Positions 36,276-45,249 are shown, numbered from the stretch's first letter. The stretch: DNA of 64,000 nt from Sphingomonas sp. (GCA_017418975.1 JAFOMG010000002.1:124001-188000); one strand, 5' to 3'. Made by a program: numbers and translations. Notes: generated by a model from the letters alone, not told the origin.

Positions 36276-36893
36276 CTATCCGGCCGCGCCCGAGAGAATC
36301 CGGTCGCAGAGCGGCAACAGCAGCGCGCACACCGCCGCGCCGTCACGCTCCGCGCCGCGCAGGCTGGAAAAGGTCGCAAAGCTGGTGAGCGTGAACAGCA
36401 GGTCGACCAGGTCCGCCTTCGCCTGCCCCCCGGCCACGCCCTGGCGATCGACCAGCACGCCCAGCAAGGCACGCCGCCGCTCGTTGCGCGCGGCCAGGGC
36501 GGCGCCCAGCTCGGCATCCATGGCCGCCGCCGCGAAGATGCCGCCCAGCCCGTCATGCGCCATCCAGAAATCGCAGAAGGTGCGGACGACCCGGGCGAGC
36601 GCCGCGCGCGGCTCCGCGATCGCCATCGCCTCGGCCAGGCTGGCCAGATTCCCTCGCTCGGCAATCGCGTCGAACGCGGCCTCGAGCAGCCCGTTGCGCG
36701 AGCCGAACTGGTTATAGACCGTCAGCCGGGTGACACCCGCCGCCCGGGCCACGGCATCCAGCGACAACAGGTGCCCGCCAGGCTCGCCCAGGATGGCCAG
36801 CGCGGCGGCGACGAGGCGCGCTCGGGTCTCCGCCGCCTTCGCGTCACGCTTCTCGGCCGCATAGGGTCTTGACGACTTGCCGGGAATATTCAC
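36276..36893 (-). CDS. TetR-family repressor
   Basis: 205 residues from GTG 36893. The N-terminal helix-turn-helix (ARLVAAALAILGE...LSLDAVARAAGVTRLTVYNQFGSRNGLLEAAFDAI) is classic TetR. The ligand-binding half is all-helical and Ala-rich. The gene is divergent from a small operon (membrane protein, SDR, VOC protein) across 53 bases. A perfect palindrome starts at its first codon, so it very likely represses both itself and that operon. An AGGA six bases before the GTG lies inside the operator. The inducer is unknown. Confidence 0.9.
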   Translation of the reverse strand: MNIPGKSSRPYAAEKRDAKAAETRARLVAAALAILGEPGGHLLSLDAVARAAGVTRLTVYNQFGSRNGLLEAAFDAIAERGNLASLAEAMAIAEPRAALARVVRTFCDFWMAHDGLGGIFAAAAMDAELGAALAARNERRRALLGVLVDRQGVAGGQAKADLVDLLFTLTSFATFSSLRGAERDGAAVCALLLPLCDRILSGAAG

Positions 36894-36908
36894 TATACAT
36901 CCTGTATA
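36894..36908. promoter_or_regulatory. TetR operator palindrome
   Basis: TATACATCCTGTATA is a perfect inverted repeat with six-base arms and a three-base spacer, immediately before the TetR GTG. It is the only AT-rich palindrome in the divergent spacer and contains -10-like hexamers on both strands. TTGACG at 36869 could be the -35 for the rightward operon. Confidence 0.7.
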
Positions 36909-36946
36909 TCGAATCTGAGTTGCGCCCCCGGTCCGGAGCTTCGCCC

Positions 36947-37327
36947 ATGCAAGTCTTGCTGATCCTCGCCATCGCTGTCCATGTCCTGTCGTCGATCTTC
37001 TGGGCGGGATCGACCTTCGTCCTCGCGCGCAATGGCGGCCAGGGCGCCACCGGGCTGATCGGCCCGCAGACCGGCGCGGCGAGCGCCGCGGTCCTGTCCG
37101 GGCTGCTGCTCTGGCATCTGCTCCATCGGGGAAGTTTCCAGCTGGTCGAACAAGTCCTCGCGACGGGGGCGGCGGCCGCGATCCTCGCCTTTCTCATCCA
37201 GCTCCTGCTGGTCCGCCCGGCGCTGCGCTCCGGAGAGGCGTCGCCGCGCGTTGCCGGCGGCTATCGCGCATCCGCCGCGCTGCTCGTCGTCACCATCATC
37301 TGCATGGCCGTGTCCCGTTACGTCTGA
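36947..37327 (+). CDS. Small four-helix membrane protein
   Basis: 126 residues from ATG 36947 (GGAG nine bases upstream). Hydrophobic segments are MQVLLILAIAVHVLSSIFWAG, GAASAAVLSGLLLWHLL, VLATGAAAAILAFLIQLLLV and ASAALLVVTIICMAVSRYV. A conserved-looking His-x(3)-Ser-x(3)-Trp-Ala-Gly at the start resembles CopD/DUF-type small membrane proteins, but I would not assign a function. It is the first gene of a TetR-regulated operon and is 11 bases from the SDR gene. Confidence 0.75.
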   Translation: MQVLLILAIAVHVLSSIFWAGSTFVLARNGGQGATGLIGPQTGAASAAVLSGLLLWHLLHRGSFQLVEQVLATGAAAAILAFLIQLLLVRPALRSGEASPRVAGGYRASAALLVVTIICMAVSRYV

Positions 37328-37338
37328 AGGAAGCTGTG

Positions 37339-38112
37339 ATGCCCGATATTCCCCTGTTTCCCGATCTCGCCGGCAAGACCGTGCTGATCACCGGCGGCTC
37401 CGGCGGGATCGGCGCCGAGACGGCGCGCTGGTTCGCGCACAATGGCGCCCGAGTGACGGTCGTGGGGCGCGACCAGGCGCGGCTCGATAGCGTCCAGGCC
37501 TCGCTCGCCGCCATTTCGCCGGGCCATGCGGCGATCGCGCTCGATTGCACCAGCGCCGACCAGCTCGAGGCCGCCCGCGCCGCGCTGATCGCGCGACAGG
37601 ACGGCCTCGACATTCTGATCGCCTTTGCGGGCGGCGGCACGAGCCGGCCCGCGCCGATCGAGCAGGTGACCGAGAGCGACTGGCAGTCGAGCCTCACGCA
37701 CAATGTCACCGCGACCTTCCTGACATTGCGGACCTTCGCGCCCGACTTGCGCAAGAGCGGGCGCGGTGCCGCAGTGACCATGGCTTCCACCGCCGGCCGG
37801 GCACCGTCCGCGGCGCCACTCGGCTATGGCGTCGCGAAGGCGGGCATCATCCTGCTCACCCGGCAACTCGCCCAGGATCTGGGGCCCGATGGCGTGCGGG
37901 TGAACTGCATCTCCCCATCGGCGGTGCTGACCGATCGCACGGAGGAGCGGATGCCGCCCGCCATACGCCAGGAAATCGCCGCGGCCCATCCGCTGCGGCG
38001 GCTCGGCACCCCCGCCGACGTCGCCGCCGCTACTCTGTTCCTGGCGTCGGAAAGCGCCGGCTGGCTGACCGGCGCGACGCTCGACATTGCCGGCGGCCGG
38101 CTGATGCACTGA
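37339..38112 (+). CDS. Short-chain dehydrogenase/reductase (SDR)
   Basis: 257 residues from ATG 37339 with AGGAAG upstream. Classical SDR features: TGGSGGIGAETARWF cofactor loop, IAFAGGG in place of NNAG, catalytic Ser in VTMASTAGRAPS, and Tyr-Lys in GYGVAKAGIILLTRQLAQDL. The C-terminal LRRLGTPADVAAATLFLASE...TGATLDIAGGRLM is typical. It reduces or oxidises an unknown alcohol/ketone using NAD(P). Co-regulation by the TetR protein suggests response to a small toxic or aromatic compound. Confidence 0.92.
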   Translation: MPDIPLFPDLAGKTVLITGGSGGIGAETARWFAHNGARVTVVGRDQARLDSVQASLAAISPGHAAIALDCTSADQLEAARAALIARQDGLDILIAFAGGGTSRPAPIEQVTESDWQSSLTHNVTATFLTLRTFAPDLRKSGRGAAVTMASTAGRAPSAAPLGYGVAKAGIILLTRQLAQDLGPDGVRVNCISPSAVLTDRTEERMPPAIRQEIAAAHPLRRLGTPADVAAATLFLASESAGWLTGATLDIAGGRLMH

Positions 38113-38145
38113 TCGCCCGTCCTCCGCACCGAAAGGCATTACGAC

Positions 38146-38517
38146 ATGGGCTTCGAACTCGATCACGCCATCGTCCGCTGCACCGACAAGGCCGGGGCCG
38201 CGCAATTCTTCGCCGATCTGATCGGCGCTGCGCCGGTGCGCGCCTTGGGGCCGTTCGCGGCCGTACGAGTCAACGACCGGTTGACGCTCGACTTCTATGA
38301 CGAGGGCACCTTCGTGTTCGGCCATTTCGCCTTCATGGTCGAGGATGGGGATTTCGACGCGATTCTGGAACGTGTCGCGGCGCATGACCTGTCGTTCGGG
38401 TCCGGGCCGTTCGCCCGGGACCGGAGGATCAACCGCCACAATCGCGGGCGTGGGATCTATGTCTGGGACGGCGACGGCAACAGCTACGAATTCTTTACCA
38501 CCGACCCGCTGGGCTGA
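38146..38517 (+). CDS. VOC-family (glyoxalase/dioxygenase-fold) protein
   Basis: 123 residues. Two beta-alpha-beta-beta-beta modules are visible: LDHAIVRCTDKAGAAQFFADLIG opens the first, and FMVEDGDFDAILERVAAHDL opens the second. GRGIYVWDGDGNSYEFFTTD closes it with the metal-site Glu. Members include glyoxalase I, fosfomycin resistance proteins and ring-cleavage enzymes. Third gene of the TetR-linked operon; probably detoxification, but the reaction is not predictable. Confidence 0.88.
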   Translation: MGFELDHAIVRCTDKAGAAQFFADLIGAAPVRALGPFAAVRVNDRLTLDFYDEGTFVFGHFAFMVEDGDFDAILERVAAHDLSFGSGPFARDRRINRHNRGRGIYVWDGDGNSYEFFTTDPLG

Positions 38518-38562
38518 GGCGGCACGCGCACGCCCGGATAGTGACTGCCGCGCGCCGCGGCC

Positions 38563-38940
38563 CTATCTATCCGTGCGGCTGATGATCTTCGCCACGCCGT
38601 CCTTCGGGATGCCGATCATATAGTTGGTTCCGCCCTTGCAGGTGACCCGCCAGGTCGGGACGCCGTCCTGGTCGGCGATGCGGGTCGAGCTGTCGACATG
38701 CTCGCAGGGCAAGGGCGCGTCCTGCAGCGCCCGGATGAAGGTCGCATTGCGCTGGGCGTCGTTCTGGCCGAGCACGGCGGCGCTGTAGTTGGTCGCGTCC
38801 GCCCCGTTCCCGGCATCGAGCTCGTTGAGCGGCTCGGCAGTCACCGCGTCGTTGGCGGTGGGATTGGCCGTATCGGAACCTCCGCCGCAGCCCGCGAGCG
38901 CCAGCATGGCCAAAGCCGGCACGATGATCCGCTTCAACAT
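38563..38940 (-). CDS. Hypothetical small lipoprotein
   Basis: 125 residues from ATG 38940. MLKRIIVPALAMLALAGC is a clear lipoprotein signal (lipobox LAGC, Cys18). The mature part starts with a Gly/Asp/Asn/Thr-rich linker. A compact domain with two Cys (PLPCEHVDSSTRIADQDGVPTWRVTCKGG) follows, probably disulfide bonded. Unknown function; no family name can be given. It is convergent with the VOC gene and upstream of the amidohydrolases in opposite order. Confidence 0.7.
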   Translation of the reverse strand: MLKRIIVPALAMLALAGCGGGSDTANPTANDAVTAEPLNELDAGNGADATNYSAAVLGQNDAQRNATFIRALQDAPLPCEHVDSSTRIADQDGVPTWRVTCKGGTNYMIGIPKDGVAKIISRTDR

Positions 38941-38998
38941 GTCGCATCCCTTCCGAAAAGACGGTCCCGCAATCAATGCGGGACCGTAACCAAGGTTC

Positions 38999-40315
38999 CT
39001 AGCGCTGATATGCCTTGGGCAGCGCGCCGTCCTTCGGATCGAGATAGCGCTGGCGCAGGCGCGTCCAGCGATTCTCGAGCGGCTGCTCGACGCCGTCGAT
39101 GAACACGCTCACCGTCGAGGTGCCGATCTCGAGCGGGTCGCCGTCCCAGATCACCACATCGCCGCGGCGGCCGGGCTTGAGCGAGCCGAACTCGCCCCCC
39201 AGCCCGAGCGCCTCGGCCGGCTTCGAGCTGATCGCCGCAAAGGCCGCGCCCCAATCGAGGCCGGTGGCACCGGGCACCTTGGTCAGCGCGACCAGGTTGC
39301 CGGCATATTGCTTCTCCCAGCGCGCCTGGCGTGCCTCGTCCTGGTTGATCGTGCCGATCGCGACCACGACGCCCGCCGCCGCCATCCGGCCGATGTTCGA
39401 CTGGCTCGCGGCGAGCTGCTCGAAGCTCTCGGGCAGGTCGTTGAGCGCGGTGGCGATCACCGGCACGCCCGCCGCCGCGATCTGCGGCGCGACCGTCCAG
39501 CCTTCGGTGGCACCGACGAACACCAGCTTGAGCGCGGGGATTTCCTTCCTGAGCTGGAGCAGCACCAGCATGTCGGACGCGCGCTCGACATGGACGAGGA
39601 GCGGCGTGCGGCCCTGAAGGACCGGCACCAGCGCCTCGGCATCGGCGCGCGTCAGGAAGGCATCCTTGCTGCGATCGTTGAAGCTGCCCGGCGCGCGGAT
39701 ATAGTCGCGCACCTCGAACAGCACGTTCTTCAGCGCGGCATAGGCGGCCGGCCGGCTGCCGCCCGCGGCACGGGCGCCGCTTTCGCCCCATTCCATGAAC
39801 TGGAAGGCGCGCGGCTTGCTCACCGCGTCCATGTCCGCGCCCAGATCGATGATCGCGCCCTGGCCCGCGAAGATCGAGCCGGAATTGTCGGGAGCGACCA
39901 CCGCGCGCGTGATGCCCTCGGCCCGGTTGATCGCGATCGGGCTCGACTTGGGATTCACCGCCGGCGCCACGTCGATCGCGGCGTGGAAGCCGACATTGCC
40001 CGGACCGGTATCGTTCGTCTGGTCGACGCCATCGACCTCGACGATGCCCAGGCGCGTGAAGCCGGCGAAGATGCCGGGCGAGACCCATTTGCCGCCCGCA
40101 TCGATCACGCGGATGCCGGCGGGCACGGCGACGCCGGGGCCGGCGGCGACGACCCGGCCGTCGCGGATCACGACGGTGCCGCCCTCGACGGGCTGGCCGC
40201 CGTCGCCGACGACCAGCCTGGCGTTGGTGATCGCCACGGTCTGGGCCGCGGCGGGAGCCGCGAGGACGGCGATCGGAGCGAGCGCCGCGGCGGCGAGAAG
40301 GAGCTTCCTGGTCAT
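38999..40315 (-). CDS. Amidohydrolase-family exported protein lacking the HxH metal motif
   Basis: 438 residues from ATG 40315 (TGATG overlap with the upstream amidohydrolase). Signal peptide MTRKLLLAAAALAPIAVLAAPAAAQ. The imidazolonepropionase-like fold is clear (ITNARLVVGDGGQPVEGGTVVIRDGRVVAAG, GLDWGAAFAAISSKPAEALGLGGEFGSLKPGRRGDVVIWDGDPLEIGT in pieces). At the position where family members have D-x-H-x-H, it reads GIFAGFTRLG. Other metal ligands are also hard to place. It may be a catalytically altered subunit that works with the enzyme encoded before it. Confidence 0.85.
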   Translation of the reverse strand: MTRKLLLAAAALAPIAVLAAPAAAQTVAITNARLVVGDGGQPVEGGTVVIRDGRVVAAGPGVAVPAGIRVIDAGGKWVSPGIFAGFTRLGIVEVDGVDQTNDTGPGNVGFHAAIDVAPAVNPKSSPIAINRAEGITRAVVAPDNSGSIFAGQGAIIDLGADMDAVSKPRAFQFMEWGESGARAAGGSRPAAYAALKNVLFEVRDYIRAPGSFNDRSKDAFLTRADAEALVPVLQGRTPLLVHVERASDMLVLLQLRKEIPALKLVFVGATEGWTVAPQIAAAGVPVIATALNDLPESFEQLAASQSNIGRMAAAGVVVAIGTINQDEARQARWEKQYAGNLVALTKVPGATGLDWGAAFAAISSKPAEALGLGGEFGSLKPGRRGDVVIWDGDPLEIGTSTVSVFIDGVEQPLENRWTRLRQRYLDPKDGALPKAYQR

Positions 40316-41736
40316 CACTTCACATCCCCCTCGCCCGGCTGGCCGAGCTCGAAATCGGAAACCGGCCGGCGCTTCGGATCCTTGGCGTCGTAGAGCAGCG
40401 CGCCATCGACCCAGACCATCTCGGGCCGGGTGTAGACGCTGAACGGATTGCCGTTCCACAGCACCACGTCCGCCATCTTGCCGGGCTTGAGGCTGCCGGT
40501 CTTGTCGGCGATGCCCAGCGCCTTGGCCGGGTTGATCGCCAGCCAGGTCCAGGCATGTTCCTCGCTGATGTTCATCCCCGCCTTGATGCCCGAGGCACGC
40601 GCCTTGGCGACTTCCTGGTTGAGCCGCTGGATGCCGTTGGCGTCGTCCGAATGGATCATCGCGCAGGCGCCTTCCTTGTCGAGGATGGCGAGGTTCTCGG
40701 GCACCGCGTCATAGGCTTCCATCTTGAAGCCGTACCAATCGGCCCAGACGGCGGCGCAGGTGCTGTTCGCCTTGAGCAGGTCGGCGATCTTATAGGCTTC
40801 CACGGCGTGGTGGAACGCCGAGACGTGATAGCCGAACTCCTTGGCCATATCCATGACGACGGCCATCTCGTCGGCGCGGTAGCAATGGTTCTGGACCAGG
40901 ATCTCGCCCTCCAGCACGCCGCGCAGCGTGTCCATGGCGAGGTCGCGGGCGGGCGCTTCGCCGCCCTTCTCCTCATAGCGGTCCCAGCGGCGCTTATATT
41001 CGGCCGCGCGCGCCCAGGTCTGGCGATCGACCGCGACATTGCCCATCCGGGTCGAGGGCATGCGGCCCTTCGAGCCATAGACGCGCTTGGGGTTCTCGCC
41101 ACAGGCCATCTTGAGGCCATAGGGGGCGCCGGGGAACTTCATGCCCTGCATGGTGCGGGCATAGACGTTCTTCACCACCACCGATCGGCCGCCCATCAGA
41201 TTGGCCGAGCCGGGAAGGATCTGCAGCGTGGTGACGCCCCCGTTCGCAAGCGCGCGGCCGAAGCCGGGGTCCTGCGGCCAGACGCTGTGCTCGGCCCAGA
41301 CCTCGGCGGTGACCGGGCCGGTCATCTCGTTGCCGTCCGAATTGGCCTGGACGCCGGGCGAGGGATAGTCGCCGAGATGGCTGTGGATGTCGATCACGCC
41401 CGGGGTGACATATTTGCCCTGCCCGTCGATCACCGTCGCGCCGGCGGCGTCGAGATTCTGGCCGACCGCGACGATCTTGCCGTCGCGGAACAGCAGCTGG
41501 CCGCGATCGATCCGCCCGCCCTCGCCGTCGAGCACGGTGACGTTGGTGAGCAATGTCGGCGCGCCCGGATAGGCGTGATAGGTCGAGGGGAAGGGATCAT
41601 GGCTATAGCCCTTGCCCTTGCCGGGACCGCTCGCCGCCGGCGCGGGATCGGAAGCGGCGCTCCGCGCCCTGGTGCCGCCGGAATCGCAGGCCGCGAGCCC
41701 TGCCAGCGCACCAAAGATGATTAACGTCCGGATCAA
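40315..41736 (-). CDS. Amidohydrolase, imidazolonepropionase-like, lipoprotein
   Basis: 473 residues from TTG 41736, which has GGAGG six bases upstream; the longer frame has no good start. MIRTLIIFGALAGLAAC is a lipoprotein signal (Cys17). The metal-dependent amidohydrolase core has VTPGVIDIHSHLGDYPSPG (HxH at about 118-120), QNHCYRAD, VSAFHHAVEAYK, and MIHSDDANGIQRL as the final Asp site. The C-terminal KTGSLKPGKMADVVLWNGNPFSVYTRP is typical. Related enzymes hydrolyse cyclic amides or N-acyl dipeptides (prolidase-like). Substrate unknown. First of two tandem amidohydrolase genes. Confidence 0.9.
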   Translation of the reverse strand: MIRTLIIFGALAGLAACDSGGTRARSAASDPAPAASGPGKGKGYSHDPFPSTYHAYPGAPTLLTNVTVLDGEGGRIDRGQLLFRDGKIVAVGQNLDAAGATVIDGQGKYVTPGVIDIHSHLGDYPSPGVQANSDGNEMTGPVTAEVWAEHSVWPQDPGFGRALANGGVTTLQILPGSANLMGGRSVVVKNVYARTMQGMKFPGAPYGLKMACGENPKRVYGSKGRMPSTRMGNVAVDRQTWARAAEYKRRWDRYEEKGGEAPARDLAMDTLRGVLEGEILVQNHCYRADEMAVVMDMAKEFGYHVSAFHHAVEAYKIADLLKANSTCAAVWADWYGFKMEAYDAVPENLAILDKEGACAMIHSDDANGIQRLNQEVAKARASGIKAGMNISEEHAWTWLAINPAKALGIADKTGSLKPGKMADVVLWNGNPFSVYTRPEMVWVDGALLYDAKDPKRRPVSDFELGQPGEGDVK

Positions 41737-41898
41737 GCGAATCCTCCCCCTTGCGTAAGGAACGAGTGATCGCGCAGGTGCTGTCCAGTTGGCAAGCCGT
41801 CCTTCTTCGCAAAGAAACTGAACCACTCTGGACTATCCCCATTTTCTCTTGGGCTTGATTGGTGTTATTGACAGTTCCCGGAAGGGGAAGGTGCATCG

Positions 41899-44625
41899 TT
41901 GCGCTCCGCAATTGACCCCACCGAGCCATCATGGGTGGCAGCGCCCGTGAATCGACGAGTCGCGCTCGCGCTCGCCTTTTTCGGGCTGGCCTGCAGCCTG
42001 GCAGCTTTCGCAGGCTGGCTCCTCCATTTTCCGGCGCTGCGCGGGTTCGGCCTGAACGATTTCCCGATCTGGCCCTGGACCGCGATCGGCTATATCGGCC
42101 TGTCGCTGGGCTTCGTGGCTTCGTTCCTGGGCCGGCGGCGGCTGGCGATCAACTTCCTCGCGGTGCCGCTGACCATCGCCCTCGTCGCGCTGTTCGAGCG
42201 CTGGACCGAGATCGACCTGGGCGTCGACCGGCTGCTCTTCCCCGGCCAGCTCGACCAGTTCAGCTTCAGCTTTCCGGGGCGGGTGGGCATCAATCCGGCC
42301 GCGGTGTTCCTCGTGCTCGGCCTCGCCGGGCTCGGGCAATGCGTGCAGGACCTGGTGGCGAAGGAGATGCGCAGCCTGGTCGCGATGGTCGCGCTGGGGC
42401 TGGCCGCGTCCGCGGCGATCATCATCCTGTTCTCGCGCGCCGGCACCGGGCCGGCCCTGCCGCTGCTCACCACTTCGCTGCCAGCCGCGATCGTCTCGAT
42501 CTCGCTGGCGCTGGCCGCGATCACCTGGAACAGCGGCTTTGGCTGGATGCGCGACCTGGCGCGCGATCCCGACAATCGCCGCATGCTGCAGATCCTGCTG
42601 CCCGCCGCGCTGATCCTGCCCGTGCTGCCGGCGGTGCTGGAACTGGTGCTCGCGCGGCGGATGGTGTTCACCGCCGCGCCGGGCCAGCTGCTGGCGATGC
42701 TCGGCAACGTGCTGATCGTCGGCACGATCGCCTATTGGGCCGTCACCCGGGTCGCGCGCGAGCAATCGGTGCAGGTCGAGCTGAGCGAGGCCATCGACGT
42801 CACCACCATGGCGCTCACCTCGCCCGACGGCCGGATCGTCCACTGGTCTGAAGGCGCGGCCCGCCTGTTCGGGTGGAGCGAGGAGGAAGCCCGCGGGCAG
42901 AACAAATATCTCCTGCTCCGCTCGCGCTGCGAAAGCGCCGAGACCGCCCTGCCCCGCCGCCCGCAGGACGAGACGCAGGAACTGGTGGAGACGACGCGGG
43001 ACGGGCGCGAGATCGCAATCCTCGAGCGCGTCCACCGCGTCGAGATCGTCGGGCGCGATCCGGTGATCATCCACAAGATGACCGACATCTCCGACCGGGC
43101 CCGCGCCGTGGCCGAGCTGCGCGAAAGCGAGGAGCGGCTCGCGATCGCCACCGCGACGCACGAGGTGGGCGTGTTCGAATGGGACGTCGCCACCGGCCGG
43201 CTCGCCTGGGCGCCCGGCGCGGAGGAGCGGCTGGGGCTGGTCCCCGGCACCGTCACCAGCTTCGACAGCTGGCGCGACCAGATCGAGCCCGAGGATGCCG
43301 AACGCGTGATGGAGACGATCGAGGCGGCCGTCGCCGATCGCGCGCCGCGCTTCAGCTTCCGGTACCGCTTCAAGAAGAGCAACGGATCGGTGCGCGCGGT
43401 GGAGGGATCGTCGCGCGCCTTTTACGACGCCGAGGGCAATCTGGTCCGCACCATCGGCGCCATGCTCGACATCACCGAGCGCGAGGAGCGCGAGGCGGCG
43501 CTGCGCCGCCGCGAGGCGCAGCTGCGCTCGATCATCGAGACCGTGCCCGAGGCGATGCTGGCGGTGGACGAGGAAGGCACGATCCGCGTGTTCAGCACCG
43601 CCGCCGAAGCCCTGTGGGATTATCGCGCCCATGAGGTGCTGGGCCATAATTTCGCGATGCTCACGCCCTATCCCCGCGACGAGGAAGCGGAATCGGAGAC
43701 CCGGCTGAGCGCCTTCCTCAAGGCCGGCAAGCCGCTGGAACCGGGCCAGACGATCGCCGCCGCCGGCCTGACCCGCACCGGCGAGCATTTCCCGATGGAG
43801 GTCCGGGGCGGCGTCGCCCAGATCGACGGGCATTTGCTCTACACGCTCTTCGCCCGCAGCCTCAGCGAGCAGTTCGCCGCCGAGGAGCGGCTGAGCGAGC
43901 TCAACGCCGAGCTTGCCCATGTCGGCCGCCAGTCGGCGATGAGCGAGCTCGCCGCCGACATGGCGCACGAGCTCAACCAGCCGCTCGCCGCGACCTCCAA
44001 CTTCCTCGCCGCGGCGCGGATGCTGCTCGACAAGGGCGAGGAATTCGAGCGGGTCGGCGAATTGCTGCGCATGGCCAATGAACAGACGCTGCGGGCCGGA
44101 GAGATCATCCGCCGGCTGCGCAGCTTTACCATGCGCGGCGAAGTGGATCTGCGCTTCACCCCGCTGGCGCCGACAATTCGTGACGCAGCCGATCTGGTCC
44201 TCATCGGAACCAGCCAGTTCAACATCAGGCTGACTTACGATCTGGACCCCGAAATACCCTGCGTCTTCGCGGACCGCGTGCAAGTGCAGCAAGTTGTTGT
44301 TAATCTTTTGCGCAATTCCATAGATGTTCTTCGCCAACAAGGCGCCAACGATCGCCGCATTACCGTGAGGTCACGCAAGTCTACCAAAGATATGATTGCA
44401 ATAGAGATCGCTGATAGTGGGCCGGGCATACCGGAACCAATGCTCGACCAACTCTTTTCCCGTTTTACGACAACGAAGAAAGAAGGCGCAGGAATGGGTA
44501 TTGGACTTTCCATCAGCAAGCGTATCATTGAAGCCCATGGTGGGGTTCTGAGCGCCGAAAACCGACCCGAAGGGGGCGCGGTTTTCCGCTTCACGCTACC
44601 CACGACGGAACAGGGTGGAGAGTAG
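41899..44625 (+). CDS. Membrane PAS-domain histidine kinase, FixL type
   Basis: 908 residues from TTG 41899 (GGAAGG upstream; GTG 41947 is an alternative). Eight or so membrane helices span about 20-290 with no large loops. PAS-like domains follow: about 295-400, 410-530 (EVGVFEWDVATGRLAWAPGAEERLG) and 530-650 (IIETVPEAMLAVDEEGTIRVFSTAAEALW). The kinase core has His690 in MAHELNQPLAATSNF, N box VVVNLLRNSIDVL, G1 ADSGPGIPE and G2 GAGMGIGLSISKRIIEAHGG. This core is of the FixL/DctB group. The stop abuts the FixJ-type regulator ATG. The last 430 bases have markedly lower GC than the rest. Confidence 0.9.
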   Translation: MRSAIDPTEPSWVAAPVNRRVALALAFFGLACSLAAFAGWLLHFPALRGFGLNDFPIWPWTAIGYIGLSLGFVASFLGRRRLAINFLAVPLTIALVALFERWTEIDLGVDRLLFPGQLDQFSFSFPGRVGINPAAVFLVLGLAGLGQCVQDLVAKEMRSLVAMVALGLAASAAIIILFSRAGTGPALPLLTTSLPAAIVSISLALAAITWNSGFGWMRDLARDPDNRRMLQILLPAALILPVLPAVLELVLARRMVFTAAPGQLLAMLGNVLIVGTIAYWAVTRVAREQSVQVELSEAIDVTTMALTSPDGRIVHWSEGAARLFGWSEEEARGQNKYLLLRSRCESAETALPRRPQDETQELVETTRDGREIAILERVHRVEIVGRDPVIIHKMTDISDRARAVAELRESEERLAIATATHEVGVFEWDVATGRLAWAPGAEERLGLVPGTVTSFDSWRDQIEPEDAERVMETIEAAVADRAPRFSFRYRFKKSNGSVRAVEGSSRAFYDAEGNLVRTIGAMLDITEREEREAALRRREAQLRSIIETVPEAMLAVDEEGTIRVFSTAAEALWDYRAHEVLGHNFAMLTPYPRDEEAESETRLSAFLKAGKPLEPGQTIAAAGLTRTGEHFPMEVRGGVAQIDGHLLYTLFARSLSEQFAAEERLSELNAELAHVGRQSAMSELAADMAHELNQPLAATSNFLAAARMLLDKGEEFERVGELLRMANEQTLRAGEIIRRLRSFTMRGEVDLRFTPLAPTIRDAADLVLIGTSQFNIRLTYDLDPEIPCVFADRVQVQQVVVNLLRNSIDVLRQQGANDRRITVRSRKSTKDMIAIEIADSGPGIPEPMLDQLFSRFTTTKKEGAGMGIGLSISKRIIEAHGGVLSAENRPEGGAVFRFTLPTTEQGGE

Positions 44626-45240
44626 ATGACAAAAACGGTCTATATCGTGGACGACGACGATGCCGTCCGGGCCTCTTTGCACAGTCTCCTTTCGCTTCGC
44701 TCCGATCTGGTGATCCGGGCCTTTCGTTCGGGCGACATTTTCCTGGAATCGCTGCCGGATCTCGATCCGGGCGTGCTGCTGCTCGATTTCCACATGCCGG
44801 GCTCGACCGGGCTCGACGTGCTCAACGCGGTGACCAGCGATCCCCGCTTCGTGGCGATCATCCTGACCGGCCAGGGCAATGTCGGCCTGGCGGTGCAGGC
44901 GATGAAGGCCGGCGCGCTCGATTTCATCGAGAAGCCCTATGAGGCCGAGTTCCTGATGACGGCGATCGACCTCGCCTTCTCCCGGCTGGAGGAGGGCAGC
45001 GAGGCGGCGACCCGGGTCAATGCCGCGGAATCGAAGATCGGCAAGCTCTCCCCGCGCGAGAAGGACGTGCTCAAGGGACTGATCGAGGGACGTTCGAACA
45101 AGATCATCGCCTATGAGCTCGACATCAGCCCGCGCACCGTCGAGATCTATCGCGCGAACCTGATGGAGAAGCTGGAGGTGCGCAGCCTTTCCGAAGCCCT
45201 GCGCATCGCCTTTGCCGCGGGGATGTTCCCCAAGAGCTAG
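44626..45240 (+). CDS. FixJ-family response regulator
   Basis: 204 residues. Receiver domain with VYIVDDDDAVR acidic pocket, phospho-acceptor Asp54 in VLLLDFHMPGSTGL, Thr in IILTGQGNVGLAVQAMKAGALDFIEKPY, and a short linker. The C-terminal LuxR-type helix-turn-helix is LSPREKDVLKGLIEGRSNKIIAYELDISPRTVEIYRANLMEKL (in pieces). It is translated directly after the kinase gene with no spacer, so the pair is a two-component system. Target genes are not evident; the small gene that converges on it and the porin gene are candidates only by position. Confidence 0.93.
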   Translation: MTKTVYIVDDDDAVRASLHSLLSLRSDLVIRAFRSGDIFLESLPDLDPGVLLLDFHMPGSTGLDVLNAVTSDPRFVAIILTGQGNVGLAVQAMKAGALDFIEKPYEAEFLMTAIDLAFSRLEEGSEAATRVNAAESKIGKLSPREKDVLKGLIEGRSNKIIAYELDISPRTVEIYRANLMEKLEVRSLSEALRIAFAAGMFPKS

Positions 45241-45249
45241 GGGCCCTGC

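Noticed and set aside
41929..44340. 803-codon open frame antisense to the FixL-type kinase
   Set aside because: Low-complexity His/Arg/Gln translation mirroring kinase codons; the kinase domains are unambiguous on the other strand.
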